NCBI RefSeq assembly: GCF_029277445.1
Contig: NZ_CP119567.1
Location: 434,001-498,000 of the forward strand
Direction of reading: 5' to 3'
Length of the DNA stretch: 64,000 nucleotides
Source: Pararhizobium qamdonense
Lineage (GTDB): Bacteria; Pseudomonadota; Alphaproteobacteria; Rhizobiales; Rhizobiaceae
Below the pieces are notes generated by a model, which saw only the letters and a program-made list of their open reading frames with translations, had not been told where the DNA came from and made no database searches. The translations under genes and the position numbers were made by a program. Shown in pieces: positions 18,651 through 25,777 of this stretch; within the stretch, counting starts at the first letter, position 1, and the number at the start of each line of letters is the position of its first letter.

Positions 18651-18693
18651 CGTCATAAACCCTTTCATAAGAACTGAATTTAATGTAGCGGAG

Positions 18694-18703
18694 ACCAATT
18701 GGT
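18694..18703. promoter_or_regulatory. Palindrome in the SDR/LysR intergenic region
   Basis: ACCAATTGGT is a perfect 10-bp palindrome midway between the divergent SDR and LysR genes. It is a candidate regulator-binding site. It is short, so chance is possible. Confidence 0.3.
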
Positions 18704-18750
18704 GCAATAAGACATCCAATTCAGGATGACCAAGTGCAAAGAATTCACGA

Positions 18751-19689
18751 ATGGTTCGGCCAACCCTAAACGACCTTGCGTCATTCGCTGCGGTGGCCAA
18801 CCACCGCAATTTTCGCATCGCCGCAGAGACACTCGGCGTCTCGCGGTCGGCTCTGAGCCATGCCATCATCGCTCTCGAGAGCAAGCTCGGTATCCGGCTT
18901 TTCAATCGCACCACGCGCAGCGTGTCCCTCACGCAGGCAGGGGCGCAGTTGCTCGCGCGTCTTGACCCCGTTCTTCAGGATCTGGACGCGGCGCTCGACA
19001 CGCTCGCCGAGACCCGCGGAACGCCCAGTGGAGTTTTGCGGATCAACGCCAACAAGAGCGGCTCGCGCACTCTTCTTCGCATCGTCATTCCTCATTTTCT
19101 CGATAGCCACCCGGAAGTCGAAATCGATCTCGTTTCGGAAGGGCGCCTCGTCGACATCGTCGATCAGGGATTTGACGCCGGGGTACGGCTGGCCGAAGCC
19201 GTGCCGCAGGACATGGTTGCCGTGAAGTTCGGCGGTACCGTCCGCTTCATAACGGTTGCCGCGCCGCGTTATCTCAAGGACAGAGTGCCCCCTGGCACGC
19301 CGGACGACCTCCAGGCCCACGCCTGTATCCGGCAGCGCCTGCCCAGCGGAAAGCGATATCGGTGGGAGTTTTCGAGACGAGGGGCGGAGGTTGCGATCGA
19401 CGTTCCAGGTAAGCTCACATTGGACGACAACGACCTTCTCGTTCAAGCTGCAGTGGACGGCCAAGGCATTGCCTACGTTCCGGATAGCTTTGCACATCCG
19501 TTCCTGGCCTCGGGGCAACTTGTCACGCTCCTGGACGAGTGGTGTCCGCCAGTCCCCGGCTTGGTTCTTTACTACCCCCGCAACCGCCATGTCCCGGCGA
19601 CATTGCGGGCGTTCATCGATACCATGAAGGTCATCTTCCAAGATGAGGACAACAGGAAGCAGCACCACCATTCAACGCGTCGCGAATGA
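18751..19689 (+). CDS. LysR-family transcriptional regulator
   Basis: A 312-aa LysR protein. The DNA-binding part contains NFRIAAETLGVSRSALSHAI and LFNRTTRSVSLTQAG; the ligand domain ends with the LYYPRNRHVPATLRAFID pattern. It is clearly related to the LysR at 16222 (shared LNRTTRSV/FNRTTRSV, DTPSGTLRIN/GTPSGVLRIN, IDIVEQGFDAGVRF/VDIVDQGFDAGVRL). It faces the SDR gene and is the likely regulator of it and of the lipocalin-like gene. Confidence 0.9.
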   Translation: MVRPTLNDLASFAAVANHRNFRIAAETLGVSRSALSHAIIALESKLGIRLFNRTTRSVSLTQAGAQLLARLDPVLQDLDAALDTLAETRGTPSGVLRINANKSGSRTLLRIVIPHFLDSHPEVEIDLVSEGRLVDIVDQGFDAGVRLAEAVPQDMVAVKFGGTVRFITVAAPRYLKDRVPPGTPDDLQAHACIRQRLPSGKRYRWEFSRRGAEVAIDVPGKLTLDDNDLLVQAAVDGQGIAYVPDSFAHPFLASGQLVTLLDEWCPPVPGLVLYYPRNRHVPATLRAFIDTMKVIFQDEDNRKQHHHSTRRE

Positions 19690-19710
19690 ATGGCATTAGC
19701 GTCAGTGAGG

Positions 19711-20316
19711 TCATGTCACCTGATGGACAGTGCGCCTTGGAGCACGGCGGCTAACACGATAGACTGCCGCAGGCGGGACGTTTGCAAGCGTGCGTCCCAC
19801 ATACGTTGCTTTGAGGCCCAACCGATCGAGTAATGGTCTTGGTATCGGACATCTTGGGCCATACGTGAATTGGTAAAAGGCGCCGTTCTGACGCAGGTGC
19901 GAGAACGCACCATCAAGTATGGCAATAACCTTTCGCGCCGGCATCGAAAGAAGCGGGAGACCACTCACGACTGCGCCCACTGGAGTGTGCGGTTGGAGCG
20001 CCAGTGTGAGTAAATGTGCGGCGTCCATCTGAATGGTTCTGGCCTTGGGAAACCGAACTTCGAGCTTCGCCGCAAAGTCTGAACCGAATTCGATCAGTAC
20101 AAGATTTTCTTCTGGGACGCCCCTGCCGAGCAGAGCCGTCGTGAACACACCGGTTCCGGGCCCCAGTTCAATAACCGTCCCGGTTTCTTGCGAAATCTCC
20201 GTTGTCATTAAAGCTGAAAGCGCTCGGCCAGACGGCGTGATGGACGCGACCTGTAACGGCGCAGAAAGCCAGGCTCTAAAAAACAAAGAGGCTTCAGCGA
20301 TCCTGCTTGTCATCAC
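19711..20316 (-). CDS. SAM-dependent methyltransferase, phospholipid N-methyltransferase-like
   Basis: A 201-aa class I methyltransferase. Motif I is VIELGPGTGVFT, the acidic SAM-ribose residue is in VLIEFGSDF, and a SGLPLLSMP motif follows. The N-terminal FFRAWLSAPLQVASITPSGRALS is like the membrane-associated start of PmtA-type phosphatidylethanolamine methyltransferases of rhizobia. It starts with GTG (20316) or ATG (20313); the GTG overlaps the TGA of the preceding 36-codon gene as GTGA. True lipid substrate is not proven by sequence. Confidence 0.75.
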   Translation of the reverse strand: MMTSRIAEASLFFRAWLSAPLQVASITPSGRALSALMTTEISQETGTVIELGPGTGVFTTALLGRGVPEENLVLIEFGSDFAAKLEVRFPKARTIQMDAAHLLTLALQPHTPVGAVVSGLPLLSMPARKVIAILDGAFSHLRQNGAFYQFTYGPRCPIPRPLLDRLGLKATYVGRTLANVPPAAVYRVSRRAPRRTVHQVT

Positions 20317-20423
20317 TTGTTACTCGCGATGGCGGGTATAAAACGCTCCGCCAGTCCCATCGCCATCAAACCAAATAGGCCGTAGAGCCCAATCCATTCT
20401 ACGAGGTTGCCAAGAGGATCCAT
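20313..20423 (-). CDS. 36-residue DedA-like N-terminal fragment or small membrane protein
   Basis: A 36-codon gene encoding one hydrophobic segment (WIGLYGLFGLMAMGLAER) followed by FIPAIASNK. This resembles only the first 35 residues of DedA membrane proteins, which start with a short helix and then E-x-x-x-P-x-x-P-S. GGGGA precedes the ATG at 20423, and the stop overlaps the methyltransferase start as GTGA. It may be a leftover of a deleted dedA gene kept for translational coupling, or a real small membrane protein. It lies 1 base after the end of the upstream SDR gene. Confidence 0.45.
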   Translation of the reverse strand: MDPLGNLVEWIGLYGLFGLMAMGLAERFIPAIASNK

Positions 20424-20424
20424 G

Positions 20425-21405
20425 TCAGAGATCCCCGCTTGTTGCCGCATCGAGATGAGCGACCGCCGGGGGCGCAATCTGTCTGTCGAAGGCAACGCCG
20501 GTCAATTGTTCGGACGTGTGCCACAGACGGTGCGCGACATGCGTTTCCAATGCTTGGGCGGGGATTTGCGATATTGCGGGATATCCTCTCGTCTCGCCGA
20601 ATTTATGGGGGCCGTAATAGGCGCCACCGCGTGCCGCAGTTGACGTGGCTGCGAAAAGGGTGGGCAGTGCGCCTTGCGCCGCCGGCTGAAACAGGAACCA
20701 CAGCAACGATCTGATGCGGCCTTGGGCGCTCACCCGTCCCGGCCCGTTGTGAAGCAGGTCGGTGCGTGAGATGCCGGGGTGTGCTGCGATGCTCGTGATG
20801 CCCCAGCCGGCCGCCTTGCTGCGACGCTGAAGTTCGAGCGCGAACATCAAACATGCCAGTTTGGACTGGCTATAAACCGGCATGGGCTTGTAGTCATGCT
20901 CCGCCTGCAAATCGTTGAAGTTGATTGCGGCATTGCCGCCGCGCACGGCCACGCTCGACAGAGTCACTACCCTCGGCGCTTCGCCGCGCATCAGCAGTGG
21001 AAGAAGCTGTGCGGTGAGCGCAAAATGGCCGAGATAGTTGGTGCCGAACTGCAATTCAAAGCCGTCGACGGTTGTCTTGCGGGCCGGAGGCATCATCACA
21101 CCGGCATTGTTGATGAGAACATCTATATGATCTCGTTCACCCTTTAACCGCTGGCTGAAAGCCGCAATCGACCCAAGGTCGCCAAGGTCGACTGCCTCGA
21201 AAGTAACGGAAGCGTTCCGCACTTCCTGCCTGATCCGTCGCATCGCCTCGGCGCCTTTGGCCGGATTGCGGCCGGCGATGATGACGTCACCGCCCGCCCG
21301 GGCCAGGGCAATCGCATCTTCAAAACCTAAGCCACCCGCGCCGGTGACCACGATCGTTCGGCCCTTCTGGGACGGCATATCCTCAAGTGTCCAGAATTTG
21401 GTCAT
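20425..21405 (-). CDS. SDR-family oxidoreductase (retinol-dehydrogenase-like)
   Basis: A 326-aa SDR of the extended retinol dehydrogenase/WW-oxidoreductase-like group, beginning MTKFWTLEDMPSQKG as related proteins do. NNAGVMMPP and the YSQSK active site are present. The glycine loop reads TGAGGLG, one residue shorter than the usual TGxxxGxG, which may weaken cofactor binding. The start at 21405 follows AAAGGAAAG. It is the first gene of a tight trio with the DedA-like fragment and the methyltransferase, 157 bases downstream of an MFS gene on the same strand. Confidence 0.82.
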   Translation of the reverse strand: MTKFWTLEDMPSQKGRTIVVTGAGGLGFEDAIALARAGGDVIIAGRNPAKGAEAMRRIRQEVRNASVTFEAVDLGDLGSIAAFSQRLKGERDHIDVLINNAGVMMPPARKTTVDGFELQFGTNYLGHFALTAQLLPLLMRGEAPRVVTLSSVAVRGGNAAINFNDLQAEHDYKPMPVYSQSKLACLMFALELQRRSKAAGWGITSIAAHPGISRTDLLHNGPGRVSAQGRIRSLLWFLFQPAAQGALPTLFAATSTAARGGAYYGPHKFGETRGYPAISQIPAQALETHVAHRLWHTSEQLTGVAFDRQIAPPAVAHLDAATSGDL

Positions 21406-21562
21406 TGTCTTTCCTTTCGGGAGAGAAGCAAGATTTGCAGGTCCGCCGAAGATGCCAATTTGCGGGGCATTTTCAGCGGACTCCGAAGTCGCCATGGGGT
21501 GAAGGCGACCTTCTCAGATCGGGAATGGGGCGAAGTCATCTTTCCGATGAAGTTGGCGCGGG

Positions 21563-22876
21563 TCAGCGATGGCGGAGGAAAGCCGCGATGCGTTGATTTG
21601 TGATCAGGTAGACGATGCCGGTCAGAACGCTCGCCAAGGGCACGATCAACAGGCCAAGCCCAAGGCCGTTCGGAATGTTGGCTGCTGTCGCCGCATCACT
21701 GACGATGCCAACGATCAGAGGGCCGAGCGCCGGGCCGGCAAGACCGGTTCCGATCATCACGAGGCTGGTCGCTTGTGCCTGACGTCCCGGACCAGCAATC
21801 AGATGCGCAGCCCCGAAGCCCCAAGGCAACATGAACGAAAACGACAGCATTCCGGGGACGAAGAGCGCGATGGATATCCATCCGGTTGGTGCAAACAATG
21901 CTGCCGTCGTCGTTACGCTGGCGACCAGGAAAAGAATGGCCGGGGGGCCGAGCACCTTGCCGGTGCCCGAGCGAACAGCGTAGTCAAACCAGCGTCCACC
22001 GCCCAGTGTCCCGATAATCCCCATCAGCCCTTGCAACATGCCGAAGGAAATGCCGACTTCGGTTGCGGTGAAGCCATATGTGCGGATCAAAAACGGAATG
22101 GAAAAGACATAAAAGGGCGCTCCTGCGAAGCCCAGGAAAACGGCACCTGTGAACAGCCAGCGGAACGGCGGAGACGATAGCAGGTCAAGGCTGGTTCGCA
22201 GAAAGGGTTCGTTGCGACCGGCTGTCAGGGGACGCGGGGGAGTAGGGCCGGTGACAAGAATGGTCAACAACCCGATCAAGACGCCGATCGCTCCCGCGCC
22301 CATCAAAACGATGCGCCAGCCGAATACATCTGCAATCGCGCCGCCGGCCGCAAATCCCACCATCGTGCCCAGGGGGATGCCCATTGCGAAAAGACCGATG
22401 GCAAGACCGCGCTGCTCCGGCGCAATTTTGCGGACGATGAGAGCATGGCCCGCCGGTACTGCGCCTGCCTCTCCGAATGCGACGCCGAAGCGTGTGAGGG
22501 CCAGGAACATGAAACTGGCGGCAAAACCGCCGAGTGTCGTCATGACACTCCAGATCAAAACGCAGGACACCAGCACCAGCCGCGGTGATCCCCGATCCGC
22601 CGCACGGGCAAGCGGCAATGATAGAAGTGCGTAACACACGGCAAATGCAAGGCCGGTGAGCAGGCCCATCTGCGTGTCGGTCAACGATAGGTCTGCTTTG
22701 ATTTTTTCCGCCAGGATGAATGGAAGTATTCGATCAATCTGCGAGAACACGTTGATGAGCAAAAGTATGATGCATATGGCGGCCATTCGCAGGCCTTTTG
22801 CGTAGTCCCGGCTGGCGGCAGCGGGTAGGGGTCGTATCTCTGAAGGGTCTATTGACCGGGCGACAATTTCTGTCAT
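21563..22876 (-). CDS. MFS transporter, Spinster/hexuronate-like
   Basis: A 437-aa, 12-helix major-facilitator protein. The first helix region carries INVFSQIDRILPFILAEKI and the loop RAADRGSPRLVLVSCV, like Spinster-related transporters (usually YxxxRxxxxxL and D-R-x-x-x-R). GAGGAG lies before the ATG. It is divergent from an AraC-type regulator 51 bases away, so induction by the exported or imported compound is likely. The substrate is unknown. Confidence 0.85.
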   Translation of the reverse strand: MTEIVARSIDPSEIRPLPAAASRDYAKGLRMAAICIILLLINVFSQIDRILPFILAEKIKADLSLTDTQMGLLTGLAFAVCYALLSLPLARAADRGSPRLVLVSCVLIWSVMTTLGGFAASFMFLALTRFGVAFGEAGAVPAGHALIVRKIAPEQRGLAIGLFAMGIPLGTMVGFAAGGAIADVFGWRIVLMGAGAIGVLIGLLTILVTGPTPPRPLTAGRNEPFLRTSLDLLSSPPFRWLFTGAVFLGFAGAPFYVFSIPFLIRTYGFTATEVGISFGMLQGLMGIIGTLGGGRWFDYAVRSGTGKVLGPPAILFLVASVTTTAALFAPTGWISIALFVPGMLSFSFMLPWGFGAAHLIAGPGRQAQATSLVMIGTGLAGPALGPLIVGIVSDAATAANIPNGLGLGLLIVPLASVLTGIVYLITNQRIAAFLRHR

Positions 22877-22927
22877 CTTGGGGTCACTCCTCGCTTGGTT
22901 GCACCCTTAAGCTAGATGGAGTGTCCC

Positions 22928-23962
22928 ATGACCAGAATGCCCGAACCTTCAAGAAACTTGCCTATTCCTACACAAGAAGATACCACTGCGGGTGAAGGCC
23001 GCGTGTTGCCATGGCCGCAAAAACAACCGGAATCGCGCTTGGCATCACCGATACTCAACGCTGTCACGACGTATATCGAGAGTCAGGGTGGGGGACAGGG
23101 CTTGTTTCCCACCGCCATTGATGGGTTCAGCATCGTGCGTTCGTACCAGGCGATGATGCCGATGCGTGCGCTCTATCGCCCTTCACTTTGTGTCGTTCTT
23201 CAAGGCGCGAAGGAAATCCGGTTCGGCGACGACCGGCTTGACTACCGCGCCATGGAATGCCTCGTTGTCAGCATTGGGCTTCCAGCTGCCGGACGCATCG
23301 TGGAGGCCAGTCCCGAGTATCCGTATGTGGGCGTCCTGATTGATTTCGACGTCGTCACGATGCGGCAGGTTCTGGAACAGCTCGACACCCCGCCAGCCCC
23401 AGCCGCCACCTCCGGCCCTTGCGCGTTCGTGGGAAAAGTGGATCAACCACTTGCGGATTGCATCCTGCGTCTTGTCAGAATGACAGAAACGCCGAAAGCA
23501 ATTCCGATACTGGCGCCCTCAGTCATGCGCGAAATTTGCTATTGGCTGCTCAGCGGTCCACATGGCGGGGAACTCTGCAAACTGGCATTGCCCGAATCGA
23601 ACATCGAGCGGGTCGTCAAGGCAATCGCGACGCTGCATGTCAACTTTGCGCAGACATTGCGTGTCGAGCAGCTGGCAGATGTGGCGCGTATGAGCCCGTC
23701 GTCGTTTCATCAGCACTTCAAAGCGTTGACCTCGATGACACCTCTGCAGTTCCAGAAACAACTCCGGCTCCTGGAGGCAAGGCGCCTCATGGTGGCCGAG
23801 GCCGCCAATGTGGCCGATGCTGCCTACAAAGTGGGATACGAAAGTCCTTCACAATTCAGCCGGGAATACTCACGTGAGTTCGGGATCGCACCGAAACAGG
23901 ATGTTCTAAACCAGCAGCGGCTCTATAATGAATATGCCAGCCGCACGGTTCGAACCGCCTGA
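22928..23962 (+). CDS. AraC-family regulator with AraC_N domain
   Basis: A 344-aa AraC protein of the PF06719 type. The N-terminal part has SLCVVLQGAKEIRFGDD and a metal- or ligand-binding-like cupin; the C-terminal double helix-turn-helix includes VEQLADVARMSPSSFHQHFKAL and YESPSQFSREYSREFG. The second ATG (22928) follows GGAG at proper distance; an in-frame ATG at 22916 is an alternative. It faces the MFS gene and probably controls it, and perhaps the SDR trio downstream of it. Confidence 0.87.
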   Translation: MTRMPEPSRNLPIPTQEDTTAGEGRVLPWPQKQPESRLASPILNAVTTYIESQGGGQGLFPTAIDGFSIVRSYQAMMPMRALYRPSLCVVLQGAKEIRFGDDRLDYRAMECLVVSIGLPAAGRIVEASPEYPYVGVLIDFDVVTMRQVLEQLDTPPAPAATSGPCAFVGKVDQPLADCILRLVRMTETPKAIPILAPSVMREICYWLLSGPHGGELCKLALPESNIERVVKAIATLHVNFAQTLRVEQLADVARMSPSSFHQHFKALTSMTPLQFQKQLRLLEARRLMVAEAANVADAAYKVGYESPSQFSREYSREFGIAPKQDVLNQQRLYNEYASRTVRTA

Positions 23963-24287
23963 GCTGAAAGACGCGACGTGGCAACCGATTTCGAGAGTGC
24001 AAATCCTGAGACCCAACACCAAGTTGTTCCCTGACGATCGGCTAGCACAAAACTAGCCGGTCAACGAGGAACGACAAACGCGACGATCCAATCTCTACAA
24101 AACAACCTGGGGGTTTCGGCTGGAAAATGAGCGAATGCACCAAGCATCTTGTGATGGAGGATCTGGCAAGCAGGATCAGGTATTGCATTTTCATACACCG
24201 TTGATGTTTCGCGGAACCATCATTGAAGCTGCGTGTTTTGCTGTGTCGGACTGATAAAAATACGCTGTGCAATCACGAGGCCATCAC
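23963..24287. other. Intergenic gap before paoABC
   Basis: No gene is recognised in these 325 bases. A perfect 7-bp hairpin (CGGCTAG/CTAGCCG, loop CACAAAA) at 24039-24059 may end the AraC transcript, although no T-run follows. The promoter of the downstream molybdoenzyme operon should lie in the right part; no confident boxes were found. Confidence 0.5.
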
Positions 24288-24794
24288 ATGTCGATAATGA
24301 TTAACGGGTCGCCTACCGAACTACCGCGCGATGCACGCATATCGCTTCTGGATTTTCTGCGTGAGGAACTGCACCTCACCGGCACCAAAAAGGGTTGTAA
24401 CCAAGGCGCATGCGGGGCCTGTACGGTGCTGGTTGAGGGGGAACGGATTTTGTCCTGCCTGGCGCTGGCCATCCAGTATGACGGACGCGCGGTCACGACG
24501 GTGGAAGGACTTGCGGCCCCTGATGGCCTGCATCCGTTGCAACAGGCCTTTATCGACCATGACGGCTTCCAATGCGGCTATTGTACACCTGGACAGATCT
24601 GTTCGGCAATCGGAATGGCTGCAGAGGCAAGGCGCGGCGTTCCAAGTCATGTCAGCGCCGATCTGCGCGCCGACGTGGTTCTGACGCGTGAGGAACTGCA
24701 GGAGCGCATGAGTGGCAACCTCTGTCGCTGCGGCGCGCATAATGGGATCATCGATGCAATCCGCGATACGGTCGCTGCGGAGATGGTGGCATGA
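24288..24794 (+). CDS. paoA: Aldehyde oxidoreductase small subunit, two [2Fe-2S] clusters
   Basis: A 168-aa xanthine-oxidase-family iron-sulfur subunit. The plant-type ferredoxin cluster is CNQGACGACTVL with a further Cys in ILSCLAL; the second cluster is in CGYCTPGQI and NLCRCG. Electrons pass from the Mo site through these clusters to FAD. E. coli PaoA carries a Tat signal for periplasmic export; here the start (GAGG 8 bases before 24288) gives no signal peptide, so the enzyme is probably cytoplasmic. Its stop overlaps the next start as ATGA. Confidence 0.9.
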   Translation: MSIMINGSPTELPRDARISLLDFLREELHLTGTKKGCNQGACGACTVLVEGERILSCLALAIQYDGRAVTTVEGLAAPDGLHPLQQAFIDHDGFQCGYCTPGQICSAIGMAAEARRGVPSHVSADLRADVVLTREELQERMSGNLCRCGAHNGIIDAIRDTVAAEMVA

Positions 24795-25777
24795 ACCCGT
24801 TCGAATATGTGCGTACGGCTGACGCTGCGGAAGCGGTGCGACTGGGGCAGGGAAGTACAACTGCCTACCTGGGGGGCGGCACCAATCTCGTCGATTTGAT
24901 GCGTGAGACGATAGCGCGCCCCGACAACCTGATTGACGTAACGAGCCTCTCAGCGGCGATCCAGGAAACAGAAAGCGGAGGCCTGATGATCGGCAGCGCG
25001 GTTCGCAACACCGCATTAGCCGAGCATGACATGGTGCGAAGCCGTTACCCGGTGCTCTCACGCGCAATTCTGGCGGGCGCTTCGGCGCAGATCAGGAATA
25101 TGGCGACGGTTGGCGGCAACCTGCTCCAGCGGACGCGATGCACCTACTTCTACGACACCGACGGTTCAAGCTGCAACAAACGGATGCCGGGTTCGGGGTG
25201 CGATGCAATTGAGGGGTTCAACCGAATTCATGCGATTTTCGGCGCATCCTCCGCATGCGTTGCGACACACCCATCTGACATGTGTGTTGCGCTCACAGCG
25301 CTGGATGCGACCGTCCATCTCCAAAGTACGGACGGCGTACGGACACTCCCCTTTGCCGAATTGCACAGGCTGCCGGGCGATCATCCGGAATTCGATACGG
25401 CACTCAAGCCCGGCGAACTTATCACCGCCGTCGAATTGCCTGCTTTGCCCTCCGAAGTTCGTTCGAGCTATCGCAAGGTTCGCGACAGGGCAAGCTATGC
25501 CTTTGCGCTGGTGTCAGTCGCTGCCCTGCTTGAAATGGAGGATGGCCACATCAAAGATGTGCGCATCGCGCTGGGTGGCGTCGCACACAAGCCGTGGCGT
25601 GCGTCAAAGGCTGAAGCCGTGCTGCTTGGCAGCCCTCTGACGGAAAAAATTCTTCAGGATGCGGCGAGTGCCGAACTGAGCGATGCCAAGCCACTCCGCG
25701 ATAACGGCTTCAAGATCGAACTTGTCAACCGCACCCTCGTGGCCGTCCTCGGCGATCTTACAGGAGCAACAGCATGA
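24791..25777 (+). CDS. paoB: Aldehyde oxidoreductase FAD subunit with extra [4Fe-4S] site
   Basis: A 328-aa CO-dehydrogenase/xanthine-oxidase FAD subunit. The FAD motif AYLGGGTNLVDLM and TVGGNLLQRTRC are present. A Cys-rich insert (CTYFYD, SSCNKRMPGSGCDA, ASSACVATHP) matches the segment that binds an additional [4Fe-4S] cluster in PaoB/YagS and not in ordinary xanthine dehydrogenases. This supports the PaoABC assignment. It overlaps both neighbours by ATGA. Confidence 0.9.
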   Translation: MNPFEYVRTADAAEAVRLGQGSTTAYLGGGTNLVDLMRETIARPDNLIDVTSLSAAIQETESGGLMIGSAVRNTALAEHDMVRSRYPVLSRAILAGASAQIRNMATVGGNLLQRTRCTYFYDTDGSSCNKRMPGSGCDAIEGFNRIHAIFGASSACVATHPSDMCVALTALDATVHLQSTDGVRTLPFAELHRLPGDHPEFDTALKPGELITAVELPALPSEVRSSYRKVRDRASYAFALVSVAALLEMEDGHIKDVRIALGGVAHKPWRASKAEAVLLGSPLTEKILQDAASAELSDAKPLRDNGFKIELVNRTLVAVLGDLTGATA

